Assembly: GCA_017857595.1 (NCBI GenBank) | Contig: JAFMCU010000010.1 | Span: forward strand, 1-50,617 | From: Thermoprotei archaeon | GTDB lineage: Archaea; Thermoproteota; Thermoprotei; Gearchaeales; Gearchaeaceae | Direction: 5' to 3' | DNA: 50,617 nucleotides | Shown: positions 17,122 to 25,873 of the stretch, in pieces | Numbering within the stretch: position 1 is the first letter of the stretch | Layout of the letters: each line of letters opens with the position of its first letter | Position numbers and translations under genes: made by a program | Notes under the pieces: generated by a model | Told to the model about the DNA's origin: nothing | What the model saw: the letters and a program-made list of their open reading frames with translations, nothing else | The model's database searches: none

Positions 17122-18387
17122 CTAATAATACATGTTTATTTTATTTTGTTGAAGCTCGTCTTTGAGTATTTTACTTTTTAATATTAATTCATCTTTACTT
17201 ATGTTTAAATTTTCGAAAACATAATTCAGTGCTTCTAAAGAATTTTCGAATTCTTTGTAATTTTCTTTCAAGATATTTCTAACACTTTCTCTTACAAACC
17301 ATACACCTATAGATGTCACAAATCCTGGAAGTATTTCCCTTATAGCTAAAACCTTAGCTTGTCTTTTCTCATTAAGTAAATACTCTGATACAGCTAATCT
17401 TACTGAATAATAACAACCTCCAAGTTTAGCATAATCTTTTCTTCCTACATAACTTTCGTAATCCGACTCTATGCTAACATCTTTTCCTTGTATGTTCCAA
17501 GTTGTATTAGGATACCAAGCTTCTATCCATTCATAAGACCATTTTTCGGGAAACATTATAATGATAAAATTGTTTAGATGGATATTTTTCTTGAAAACCC
17601 TTATCTTATCTATTGTTGGATAAAATTTTAATTTAGCAATTAAATGCTTCGAAATTGTATCATCTACAGCAGTAATGCTCCATCTTGTTGGAACAAATTT
17701 CCTATATTTTTTCAATCCTAACATACCTGCACTAAGCACTTTAGAAATTCGTGAAACATACATTCCATTATTGTACAATTTAATTATAGCTTCTGAGGCA
17801 TTGAGGTCATAATCGTAATACACTTTTTCCAAACTTCTGTCTGATGAATGAAAGGATAAAATATCAAAATTTTCAAAGGGTGCAGAAGGTCCCATAGGAG
17901 GAATTACGTCATCGATTAAATTCAACTTTGTAGGATTCTTTTTAAGTTTTACATGAATGTCTACACCTTTGGATGAAAGAAGCATATCCTGTAAATTTAT
18001 AATCCAATTTCTTGGATCTTTGGCTTCATCTACTTTTATTGAATTATAGCTTCTTATTAGTTCATATCTAAAATTTAAAATATCTTCTATTCTCAATGTT
18101 AACCAAAATTCAGGTATGTCATATAACTCAGTACTACCAAACTTGTTAGGCAAAAGAGGCCCGATTCTAACTTTCGGGTAATTATATCTGCCAACAAAAA
18201 TTGAAGGAGGAGAAGTTCCTTCAATAACTAATAAATGTTTATTTTGATCAGATAAATTTTTATTGAATTTTAAAAGTAATGGACAGTAACTTCTTCCACA
18301 CAAATACTTAGAACCTTTACAAGGAATACAAATACTTGGTGAAGGCTCAATGTAAAGTCTTTTAATTTTACTTGCTCTAATAATCAC
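17122..18387 (-). CDS. nreA: NreA-type DNA repair protein
   Basis: Archaeal Nre family (two former DUFs, 650/651), 421 residues. An N-terminal four-cysteine motif (CIPCKGSKYLCGRSYC, C20, C23, C30, C35) probably binds zinc. Family-typical segments follow: GTSPPSIFVGRYNYPKVRIGP, the GPSAPFENFDI element and VPTRWSITAVDDTIS. The last eight residues, QNKINMYY, fit a PCNA-interacting PIP box (Q-x-x-I-x-x-aromatic-aromatic), as reported for NreA in other archaea. Nre proteins take part in DNA damage repair with the sliding clamp. It shares one base with the upstream prenyl-synthase gene and ends the long minus-strand run. Confidence 0.88.
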   Translation of the reverse strand: MIIRASKIKRLYIEPSPSICIPCKGSKYLCGRSYCPLLLKFNKNLSDQNKHLLVIEGTSPPSIFVGRYNYPKVRIGPLLPNKFGSTELYDIPEFWLTLRIEDILNFRYELIRSYNSIKVDEAKDPRNWIINLQDMLLSSKGVDIHVKLKKNPTKLNLIDDVIPPMGPSAPFENFDILSFHSSDRSLEKVYYDYDLNASEAIIKLYNNGMYVSRISKVLSAGMLGLKKYRKFVPTRWSITAVDDTISKHLIAKLKFYPTIDKIRVFKKNIHLNNFIIIMFPEKWSYEWIEAWYPNTTWNIQGKDVSIESDYESYVGRKDYAKLGGCYYSVRLAVSEYLLNEKRQAKVLAIREILPGFVTSIGVWFVRESVRNILKENYKEFENSLEALNYVFENLNISKDELILKSKILKDELQQNKINMYY

Positions 18388-19226
18388 TATGTTGATTTAA
18401 GTATAACATCTATAAAATATTGCAATGCTTCTCTTGCAGTTGTAGAAGGTAGTTTTTTTAAATACTTGCTTGATTCATTTAAATAGTAATCAGCTCTTTC
18501 CTTTAAAAATTCCAATGGGTTTTTTACATCCAACTTTTGAACATATTCTTTAGATTGCCAATCCCTAATGTCATCGTATATTTGATATGCAATACCTAAA
18601 TATTTACCAAAATTAGATAAATTTTCAATATCTTCTGAATTTTTTGTTGCTAATAATGCACCTATTCTTGATGAAGCCTCGAATAAAGATGAAGTTTTAT
18701 TCTCTACTATTTTAAGATAATCATCAATGGTTATTTTTTTTCTATTTCTAATTTTTACCTCAAACAGCTCACCTTCACTCATTTTCTTTACCGCATCTGA
18801 TATTATCGAAAATAAAACGCTACTTTTGTATTTGTTGATTAAATCTACGACGACTGACAATGCGAAATCAGCTAATAAAATTGACTGATCAAGACCATAC
18901 ACTTCATGATATGCTGGTTTCCCTCTTCTATATTTCTCTTTATCAATTATATCGTCATGAACTAAAGATACTGTATGAACCAATTCAATTGCCAATGCAG
19001 CAGAGAAAGGCTCTTTTTCTGGAATTCCTACAACATCAGCTGAGAGCATTAATATAATTGGTCTTATTCTCTTGCCTCCTTTCAGAGCATAAACTATTGA
19101 CTCGTAAAATATAGAATCAGAATACTTCTTCAATTCATCATCCAAAAATTTTTCGAAGCTATCCAGCTTAATCTTTATCAATGGAATATCTAAGAAAATA
19201 TTACTTAATTGATGACCGTCTTCCAT
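18387..19226 (-). CDS. Trans-isoprenyl diphosphate synthase (GGPP/FPP type)
   Basis: Makes C15-C25 prenyl diphosphates for ether lipids by condensing IPP onto an allylic diphosphate. The first aspartate-rich motif is LVHDDIID (D91, D92, D95) followed by RRGKPAYH, and the second is YQIYDDIRDW. GGKRIRPIILML near residue 50 binds IPP. At 279 residues it is shorter than usual (about 320-340), mainly at the C-terminus. Chain length cannot be predicted safely. It overlaps nreA by one base and lies in the middle of a minus-strand run with the tRNA-binding and DUF72 genes upstream. Confidence 0.9.
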   Translation of the reverse strand: MEDGHQLSNIFLDIPLIKIKLDSFEKFLDDELKKYSDSIFYESIVYALKGGKRIRPIILMLSADVVGIPEKEPFSAALAIELVHTVSLVHDDIIDKEKYRRGKPAYHEVYGLDQSILLADFALSVVVDLINKYKSSVLFSIISDAVKKMSEGELFEVKIRNRKKITIDDYLKIVENKTSSLFEASSRIGALLATKNSEDIENLSNFGKYLGIAYQIYDDIRDWQSKEYVQKLDVKNPLEFLKERADYYLNESSKYLKKLPSTTAREALQYFIDVILKST

Positions 19227-19265
19227 TTTTTATACACTTTAATGAATACTTACAATGTCTAATCC

Positions 19266-19595
19266 TTAATATACTTTTAGGCCAGGAGCAGCTTCTATTA
19301 AAGTTGTTAAAGGATAAACACGTTCTTTTTCATCAACTGCACACAGTATCATGCCCTTACTTTCTATGCCTCTAATTATTTTAGGCTTTAAATTTGCTAC
19401 TATAATTAAATTTTTTCCAATCAATTGTTCAGGATTGAATTGATCTCCTATACCTGATACTATTGTCCTAACTTCATTTCCTAGATCAACCTTTAGCTTT
19501 AAAAGCTTATTTGTTCCTTCAACTCTAGATGCCTCAATTACTTTACATACTCTTAAATCCATTTTTGAAAACTCATCTATTGTTATTTCTACCAT
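19266..19595 (-). CDS. Stand-alone tRNA-binding OB-fold protein (MetG C-terminal/Arc1p type)
   Basis: 109 residues corresponding to the EMAPII/Arc1p-like tRNA-binding domain. DLRVCKVIEASRVEGTNKLL is the classical first strand and loop, then VDLGNEVRTIVSGI and LIIVANLKPKIIRGIESKGMI match the family signature (SxGMIL). In many archaea this domain is a separate beta subunit of methionyl-tRNA synthetase; in others it binds tRNA generally. No metG is adjacent. Confidence 0.88.
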   Translation of the reverse strand: MVEITIDEFSKMDLRVCKVIEASRVEGTNKLLKLKVDLGNEVRTIVSGIGDQFNPEQLIGKNLIIVANLKPKIIRGIESKGMILCAVDEKERVYPLTTLIEAAPGLKVY

Positions 19596-19621
19596 ATTTA
19601 GTATTTTTTATTTATTCAAGC

Positions 19622-20368
19622 TTATATATTGCTTTTTAAAATTTCTGAAAATCTCTTTGCATTTTCAAACATTGCTTTGTTATTAAAAAGAACATATGCT
19701 TTGTTAGCTTTATCTTGATATTCCAGTAATTTTTCCTTTAACCACAATAATTCATTATCGGAAAAAGAATAATTATACATACTTTTCTTTCCTAAACCGT
19801 GAAGCCTAAAATAAAGAATTTTCTTGCTTGAAAAATGGACAGGTTTGTTTCTGAAAGGATCTACACAAGAAATTAAGTCGTGTTTTTCACATACAGTTTT
19901 AATCTTTTCCTCACTCCATCCTCTAAATTCGATAGCTATATTAAGGTTTTTTCTATCAATACAGCTAAAAAAAGAATCTATGTTAGATAAATTCTCTTCT
20001 TTTTCTTCAAAACTGGCAGGTAATTGAATCAATATTAAATTCGAAATCAAAGCTTTACATTCTTCAAGAACATGCACCCAAAAACTAAAAACTTCCTTAG
20101 TAGGATTCATAAATCCTACCTTTCCTTGAAGTTTTTCTAAATCTTTAATTCCGCTTCTTTTCCATGTAGGAGAGCTTAAAGGATGCGTAATCCCTTGAAA
20201 TGCTTTAACGGTAAACTCAAAATCTTCAGAGGCTTCTCTTCTCCATTTTTCCAACAAGCTTACATCTAACAGCTTATAAAATGTTTGTTGAACTTCAACA
20301 AGTTTGAAAGTTTTAAAATATCTTTCTTTACTTGTAGGAAAACCACAACATCCTATCAATACTTCCAA
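19622..20368 (-). CDS. DUF72 family protein
   Basis: 248 residues, a TIM-barrel-like DUF72 protein. Recognisable family elements are the N-terminal GCCGFPTSKERYFKTFKLVEVQQTFYK, the segment EDFEFTVKAFQGITHP, ALISNLILIQLPASF, and NIAIEFRGWSEEKI with its conserved Arg-Gly-Trp. The family is widespread but its biochemical role is not known. It stops exactly where ubiX ends its neighbourhood (start 20368, ubiX stop 20369), so it is cotranscribed with ubiX. Confidence 0.85.
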   Translation of the reverse strand: MEVLIGCCGFPTSKERYFKTFKLVEVQQTFYKLLDVSLLEKWRREASEDFEFTVKAFQGITHPLSSPTWKRSGIKDLEKLQGKVGFMNPTKEVFSFWVHVLEECKALISNLILIQLPASFEEKEENLSNIDSFFSCIDRKNLNIAIEFRGWSEEKIKTVCEKHDLISCVDPFRNKPVHFSSKKILYFRLHGLGKKSMYNYSFSDNELLWLKEKLLEYQDKANKAYVLFNNKAMFENAKRFSEILKSNI

Positions 20369-20944
20369 TCATTCATCACCTCTCCAAATCTTTAAATTAG
20401 GATCTTCTATTCCTATGTATCTTAATGCTCTATAAACTGATTGGTCAACGATTTCTTCAATATTTTTTAACTTAGCATACCAAGCTGGTAATGGTGGAAA
20501 TACTGTTACGTTAGGCAATTTGGATAATTCATATAAATTTCTAAGATGTATTTGGCTTAATGGAGATTCCCTTATCATTAATACTAAAGGTCTTTTTTCT
20601 TTAATGCATACATCTGCAGCTCTTAATAACAAATTATCTGAAATCCCATTTACAATACTTGCTACTGTTTTCATAGAACAAGGAGCGATTATCATACCGA
20701 TTGTAGGATAAGAGCCACTTGCAATTGGGGCTGTAAAGTCTTTTTCATCGTAATATTTTGAAGCCAAATTAATTACATCCTCTTTTTTATAACCAAGTTC
20801 AGATTCAATCACTTTCCATGCTGAACTAGATACTACTAAATAAGATTCATAGTTTAATTCCTTTAATCTAATCAAAGTTCTAATGCCATATATTGAACCT
20901 GAAGCACCTGAAATTCCAACGATAACTTTGTTATTACTTCTCAT
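20369..20944 (-). CDS. ubiX: Flavin prenyltransferase (UbiX/Pad1 family)
   Basis: 191 residues, normal for UbiX. The FMN-binding start is VIVGISGASGSIYGIR; APIASGSYPTIGMIIAPCSMKT and NGISDNLLLRAADVCIKEKRPLVL are canonical, and ESPLSQIHLRNL closes the site. UbiX prenylates FMN with DMAPP to make the cofactor of UbiD decarboxylases. Its ATG overlaps the DHH gene's stop by 4 bases. No ubiD is in the window. The nearby prenyl-diphosphate synthase shares the same isoprenoid supply, but any link is speculative. Confidence 0.92.
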   Translation of the reverse strand: MRSNNKVIVGISGASGSIYGIRTLIRLKELNYESYLVVSSSAWKVIESELGYKKEDVINLASKYYDEKDFTAPIASGSYPTIGMIIAPCSMKTVASIVNGISDNLLLRAADVCIKEKRPLVLMIRESPLSQIHLRNLYELSKLPNVTVFPPLPAWYAKLKNIEEIVDQSVYRALRYIGIEDPNLKIWRGDE

Positions 20945-21948
20945 AGGACTTTTTTTGCATATTCGATTAACTGCTTTATTTCTTCAGGCAAATATTTCTT
21001 ACCTAAGACTTTACTCAAAAATCTTGATTTTAAGGATAAACGAAGATAACATCCACATGCAAAGGGATGACCACCTCCGTTAAATATCCTAGCAACACTT
21101 AGAAGATCTATTTCATTATCCTTTCCACGATATAAAGATACAGACCTATTTGAATATATTACAATTGCAAAATCGAGATCATGCAATTGAATGGCATGCT
21201 TAGCTACCAAATTACCTGGCAAATCTTTTTTCCTCATATCTAAAACTGCAAATTTCCTTCCTGCATTAGTGTACAAATATCTAACATTTTTAGCATATTC
21301 AATAATCTTGCTTTCATTGTTCTCCGCCTCCCTAGACCATTTTAAAATTCGCTCATCATCGAATTTACCTTCACTCAAAATATCAAATATAGCTTTAGAC
21401 CTTCTTTTATTTCTCAGCGCCTTATTTATGTTTATAGTATCTTCAAGCATGTATTTTGCTTCATCTGCATCGTTAGCAATATCTACTAGTTTTTTTGATA
21501 TACCATCGTTGATTTCTAGAGTTTTATAAACAAGCTCTGAAGCACTGTATGTGTTAGAGATTACCAGTTTTACATAGTTTGAAATTAATTCTAAATTCTG
21601 TTTTGGCCATGAATGATGATCTATCCATGTTATTTCACAACCTTTACTTACAAGCTTTGACAGACTTTTCTCTAAACTTTTTATTTGGCTTTCATTTGGA
21701 GAAAGGTCTGCAATAAAAATCTTCTTCTTTTCTACGTTTATCGCTTTAAAAACTTCATCTAGCTTCCTAGGCGAAGTAGTTATAAGATAAGAATTGGGAT
21801 ATTTTCTTCTTATTATTGATGCAGCTGCTATTCCATCAACATCATTATGAGATATTATTAAAACTTCTGCGTCTTTTATTCCTTTGTATCTCTCTTTTCC
21901 AAAAAAGATATTTCTTATTTTTTTAGAAAATTTTAGAAAAATATTCAT
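20941..21948 (-). CDS. DHH-family phosphoesterase
   Basis: 335 residues with DHH and DHHA1 domains. The metal motif LIISHNDVDGIAAASI (about 27-42) is followed by IFIADLSPNE, then ITWIDHHSWP (the DHH triad) and NDADEAKYM. The C-terminal DHHA1 glycine motif is FNGGGHPFACGC. Archaeal members act as nanoRNases, cyclic-dinucleotide phosphodiesterases or RecJ-like nucleases, and the closest role cannot be fixed here. It overlaps elp3 and ubiX by 4 bases on each side, so these three genes are translationally coupled. Confidence 0.88.
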   Translation of the reverse strand: MNIFLKFSKKIRNIFFGKERYKGIKDAEVLIISHNDVDGIAAASIIRRKYPNSYLITTSPRKLDEVFKAINVEKKKIFIADLSPNESQIKSLEKSLSKLVSKGCEITWIDHHSWPKQNLELISNYVKLVISNTYSASELVYKTLEINDGISKKLVDIANDADEAKYMLEDTININKALRNKRRSKAIFDILSEGKFDDERILKWSREAENNESKIIEYAKNVRYLYTNAGRKFAVLDMRKKDLPGNLVAKHAIQLHDLDFAIVIYSNRSVSLYRGKDNEIDLLSVARIFNGGGHPFACGCYLRLSLKSRFLSKVLGKKYLPEEIKQLIEYAKKVL

Positions 21949-23396
21949 GACTCTATTAATGTGCCAAGATTTAGACGCTTAGAAACATAAGGTCCATCCC
22001 TTTCATATCCAAATTTTCTATAATATTCTCTTACTCCTATTGCACTTATTATGACCATCTTATTTAAACCATATTCATAGTATGCTATCCTTTCAGCTTC
22101 TGAAAGTAACTTCTTACCATAACCTTTATGTTGCCATTGTTTATCACCCTTAACTCCTATTGGAACCGATTGCCCATAAACATGCAATTCTCTCACAATA
22201 GCAGCATCCTTAATTTCTTCTCTCCAGCAATCTTTAGAAGGAATTCTTAATCTTAAGTAACCAATCAACGTTAAATTTTCATCTTCAAAGGATAAAAAAT
22301 GTTCTATGCCTTCTGAAGCTCTATAGCTTCTTCTATTAAGTTTAATAGTTTTTTCATCAGGTAAAATTTTTTCCTTAATCTCTCTTATACCAACTTCTCT
22401 ACATCTAGTACATAAACATCGAATACCTTCTTTTTTTAATTGATCTTCTATAAAGGATCTTAAATCGCCTCTTTTTATACCAGCATGAATTAGCTGAGAA
22501 GGTAAATCTCTTTGAATTCTATTAACTCTAATAAATGGAGGTAAAAATTTTGTAACTTCTCTCATTATCCTTAAAACTCCAAACTCGTCTATAGGCGTGT
22601 ATTTTCCATTTTTCCATTCATAATATAGCTCTGAACCAGGTAATATTAAAGTAGGATATATCTTAACCATATCTGGCATGAAATTTTCATCATAAAAAAT
22701 CCTTTTAATTGATTCTATATCTTTCTCCTCATTTGAACCGGGCAATCCTAACATCATATGATAACATACTTCAAAACCTGCATCTTTAAGCAATTTCGTA
22801 GCTTTAATTACGCTGCTAACATCATGCCCTCGATTTACTTTTTGTAAAACGTCATCAAATGTTGATTGTACACCAATTTCTATTCTTGTAACACCCAAAT
22901 TGAGCAATTCATCTAAAATCATTTCATCCAACCAATCTGGTCTTGTTTCAATCGATATACCTACACATCTTATTAGTGCTTTTTCGTTCCTTAAAACTTC
23001 ATTCTCAGGAATTACATTTTCATCATGCTTTATGTTGGGAAAATCGTTCAATGCCTTTAGACACATACCAATAAACCATCTTCTATAATTTTTTGGCAAA
23101 GCTGTAAATGTACCACCAACAACGATTATCTGAGATTTTGATGGAAAATGACCTTCACTTAAGTACTGCTTTAATCTATCAAATGTTTGATAATAAGGAT
23201 GGAATGCATTTTGAGCTGCTCTGTTTACTGCGGGTTCACCGATAATATAGCTTTTTGGTGCTCCAAAATTTGGTCCACCAAAGCAATATGTGCATTTAGC
23301 AGGGCAATCAAACGGTGCTGTTACAACAGCCACTACCGAAATACCTGATGCAGCCCTTATTGGCTTTTTTATTTCTCTTTTCTGAATTATTTCCAC
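21945..23396 (-). CDS. elp3: Elp3-type tRNA U34 carboxymethyltransferase
   Basis: Radical-SAM plus acetyltransferase enzyme that modifies uridine 34 of tRNA (cm5U). The N-terminal half has FDCPAKCTYCFGGPNFG, then QIIVVGGTFTALP, GISIETRPDW and VTRIEIGVQSTFDDVL with the classic HMMLGLPGSNEEKD. A CLCTRCREVG metal-like motif lies between the halves, and the C-terminal GNAT domain has the acetyl-CoA loop QWQHKGYGKKLL. At 483 residues it is slightly short for Elp3 (about 520-550). It is the first gene of the coupled elp3-DHH-ubiX run. Confidence 0.92.
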   Translation of the reverse strand: MEIIQKREIKKPIRAASGISVVAVVTAPFDCPAKCTYCFGGPNFGAPKSYIIGEPAVNRAAQNAFHPYYQTFDRLKQYLSEGHFPSKSQIIVVGGTFTALPKNYRRWFIGMCLKALNDFPNIKHDENVIPENEVLRNEKALIRCVGISIETRPDWLDEMILDELLNLGVTRIEIGVQSTFDDVLQKVNRGHDVSSVIKATKLLKDAGFEVCYHMMLGLPGSNEEKDIESIKRIFYDENFMPDMVKIYPTLILPGSELYYEWKNGKYTPIDEFGVLRIMREVTKFLPPFIRVNRIQRDLPSQLIHAGIKRGDLRSFIEDQLKKEGIRCLCTRCREVGIREIKEKILPDEKTIKLNRRSYRASEGIEHFLSFEDENLTLIGYLRLRIPSKDCWREEIKDAAIVRELHVYGQSVPIGVKGDKQWQHKGYGKKLLSEAERIAYYEYGLNKMVIISAIGVREYYRKFGYERDGPYVSKRLNLGTLIES

Positions 23397-23419
23397 TATC
23401 TTATGTTAGAGTAAAAAAA

Positions 23420-23430
23420 CAATTTAATAA
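23420..23430 (+). promoter_or_regulatory. TATA-like box of the acetyltransferase gene
   Basis: CAATTTAATAA is centred about 26 bases before ATG 23451, which supports that start over the TTG at 23442. Confidence 0.4.
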
Positions 23431-23450
23431 GATTTATCATATTGTGTTTA

Positions 23451-24407
23451 ATGCCCATTATAAATTACGATCAAAAATTCTTGCCTGAATTGACCAAAAT
23501 TTATAATGAATTCAAAATTAAAGATTCAGATTTTAGACCTTTATCTATTGACGAATTTAAAGCTAAATTCATAGATCTACCATACAAAGGTAAGATAGTT
23601 AGGAAAATTTATATAGATGAAGATGAAAGAATTAAAGGCTTTATAGTTGCAGATTATGATAAAAGCGTAGAAGAAAAATTTGGTAAAAAGATTGCGATTA
23701 TAGATATTCTTGTAGCTGAGCCAAAAAATTTTTCTTTAATAGCTAGTGAACTAATTAAATATGCAAAAAAAGATTTTGAAAAATATAACGTTAAAGAAAT
23801 ACAAGCACATTTTATAGATGAAAAAAATTCAGAAGAATATAACTTTTTTAAAAAGGATTTTGATTCAGAAAGAAAATGGTTCTACATGGAGTGTAAAGTA
23901 TTCAGATTTCCTAAAGATTTGATAGAATTATCTGAAGGTCTCCGTTGGGAAAAATTAATTTTTAAGGGAAAGAAGTCGAATGTAAAGAAATGGATCGAAT
24001 GTTACAATGAAGCCTTTAGAGAACATTTTGGAATGAGACCTCTTAGTTATAAAGAACTTATGTCTTATACATTAGAAAAAAGCTTTGATGCTGAAGCTTA
24101 CTTTGGTATATTCGATGAAAAATCAAAGGCATTCATTGCAGAGTGTTCTTGTGAAATCGATGAAGAACTTAATAAGTTTAAGAATATAAGTAGATGTGTA
24201 ATTTGGACTGTTGGCGTAAGAAAAGCGTATAGAGGAAAAGGGTTTGGTAAAAAATTAGTTTATAAAGCATTGGATTACATGCTAAAAAGAAATATAGAAA
24301 CCGCTGCTATACATGTAGATGAAAAAAATGAAATTGCCTACAATCTTTATAGAAGCATCGGATTTGAGACAAAAAGATATAGATCATTTTTTATTAAAGA
24401 GATTTAA
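23451..24407 (+). CDS. Tandem-GNAT N-acetyltransferase
   Basis: About 318 residues made of two GNAT-like halves. The N-terminal one (about 1-150) is degenerate. The C-terminal one (about 165-318) has the acetyl-CoA motif VGVRKAYRGKGFGKKLVYKALDYM and a typical end, NEIAYNLYRSIGFE. Only the second half looks catalytically complete. I chose ATG 23451 over TTG 23442 because of promoter spacing. Substrate unknown. The last 24 bases overlap the convergent cysS-like gene. Confidence 0.78.
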   Translation: MPIINYDQKFLPELTKIYNEFKIKDSDFRPLSIDEFKAKFIDLPYKGKIVRKIYIDEDERIKGFIVADYDKSVEEKFGKKIAIIDILVAEPKNFSLIASELIKYAKKDFEKYNVKEIQAHFIDEKNSEEYNFFKKDFDSERKWFYMECKVFRFPKDLIELSEGLRWEKLIFKGKKSNVKKWIECYNEAFREHFGMRPLSYKELMSYTLEKSFDAEAYFGIFDEKSKAFIAECSCEIDEELNKFKNISRCVIWTVGVRKAYRGKGFGKKLVYKALDYMLKRNIETAAIHVDEKNEIAYNLYRSIGFETKRYRSFFIKEI

Positions 24408-25592
24408 TAAAATACCTGTAATTTCGGAAAATATTTTATAAGCTTGTTTAGCTTTATTTATTCCTTCTTTATCCAACTCATTGTTTGTAAGGAAATCACT
24501 CAATTTGACCCATACTTCTAAAGATTTGTTAACTGAGAATTCGTTTTCGATGTTTTCAATAAATTCATAAACGTAATCATCTATTTTCTTGTTTAGGTTA
24601 ACAGTTTCCTTATTGCTGACATTGAATTTAACATTCATGATTTTTTCCTTTATTCCTTTTGAGTCATAAAGATCTGCAAGCTCGAATTCAACATCATCTT
24701 TGTAACCATATTTAAAAATGTATATTCTTAAATCATCCGAATCAAATTTAGGATATAATTCATCCATGTATATACAATTTCCTAATGATTTGGACATCTT
24801 TTCACCATTTTTCTTTATCACACCAGTATGCAAGAAATATCTAACGATTGGATATTTTTCTTTATAATATTCGCCTAAAAGTAATATGAATTCATGATGA
24901 GGATATATAAGATCTGATGCTCCTATGTGAATATCATAAAGACCATTGAAAAAATGTTCAACTACTGAAAAGTCTTGCATGTGCCAACCAACAAAACCTC
25001 TTCCAAATACAGTTTCCAATTCATAATTTTTCTCATTAACTTTAATCCAAATTCTAAAATCATTGGGATTACGCTTCTTTTCATTAGGTTCTAAAATTAA
25101 TTCATTCAATTTTTCCTTTTGAATTTTAGATAGCTTGCCTAAGTTTTTTGAAAATGATACATCACAGAATATACCGTCTTCCAAAAAATAAGCTCGCTTC
25201 TTTTCGACCAAATCCCAAATGATTTTGACTGATTTATTAATTAATTCTGAAGGCCTCACTAGAATAAAATCTTCATTTAAGTTCAGTTTTTTTATGTCTT
25301 TTTTAAACACATTATAATAGTAGTTAATTAAATCTTGTGTTTGAATATTTTCTTCTTTAGCTCTTTCAATTATTTTAAAATCCATGTCCGTTAGGTTTAA
25401 AATTGGTTGAACTTTGTAACCTTTCCATTTGAAATATCTAACAACCAAATCTGAAAAGAATAATATCTTCAAATGACCTACGTGTATCTTATCATATAAT
25501 GTAGGTCCGCAAATGAATATCTTAATTGGTTCATTTATGTCCTGCTTAAAATCCTCAATAGTTTCAGAAAACTTATTAAGTATTTTAATCAT
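24384..25592 (-). CDS. cysS: Cysteinyl-tRNA synthetase-like protein with an altered zinc site
   Basis: Class I synthetase of the CysRS family. FICGPTLYDKIHVGHLKI carries the HIGH motif (37-40) and the first zinc cysteine (C28). GEKMSKSLGN is the KMSKS loop, and YDIHIGASDLIYPHHE matches the family. Aligned by eye to E. coli CysRS (C28, C209, H234, E238), the second ligand is D207 (GWHMQD for GWHIEC), the third is H232, and the fourth is I236, so two of four ligands are changed. The length is 402 against about 460, with a short anticodon-binding region. It could be the cell's only CysRS with relaxed zinc need, or a paralogue with another job. Confidence 0.8.
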   Translation of the reverse strand: MIKILNKFSETIEDFKQDINEPIKIFICGPTLYDKIHVGHLKILFFSDLVVRYFKWKGYKVQPILNLTDMDFKIIERAKEENIQTQDLINYYYNVFKKDIKKLNLNEDFILVRPSELINKSVKIIWDLVEKKRAYFLEDGIFCDVSFSKNLGKLSKIQKEKLNELILEPNEKKRNPNDFRIWIKVNEKNYELETVFGRGFVGWHMQDFSVVEHFFNGLYDIHIGASDLIYPHHEFILLLGEYYKEKYPIVRYFLHTGVIKKNGEKMSKSLGNCIYMDELYPKFDSDDLRIYIFKYGYKDDVEFELADLYDSKGIKEKIMNVKFNVSNKETVNLNKKIDDYVYEFIENIENEFSVNKSLEVWVKLSDFLTNNELDKEGINKAKQAYKIFSEITGILLNLFNKK

Positions 25593-25621
25593 TGAAAATA
25601 TATTCTGAGAGTATACTTTAA

Positions 25622-25873
25622 ATGTCTATGCTTAAAAAAATAGACAACCTTGATGAATTGCTAAGATACATAAAATCTTTAGATCAAGATGAGGGAATTA
25701 AAATAGAATTAAGTAAAATAGAAAAGATATACATAGCAAAGTATTCTTTTAATTTTGTTTTGGTTCTAAAGAATAAAGATAAAGAAGAATATTTGAAGTT
25801 TAATTCATTAGAGGAATTAAAAAACTATTTAAACAAAAAAATCTTCTTTCCCGTTTTTATTAGTTTTTATTAA
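25622..25873 (+). CDS. Small protein of unknown function
   Basis: 83 residues, not recognised. Charged helices (KKIDNLDELLRYIKSLDQDE) flank a beta-like segment (YIAKYSFNFVLVLK), and the C-terminus is hydrophobic (KIFFPVFISFY). It starts 29 bases from the divergent cysS-like gene and overlaps the convergent speE by 14 bases. The ATG at 25622 is the natural start. The coding sense is supported by composition and position only. Confidence 0.5.
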   Translation: MSMLKKIDNLDELLRYIKSLDQDEGIKIELSKIEKIYIAKYSFNFVLVLKNKDKEEYLKFNSLEELKNYLNKKIFFPVFISFY

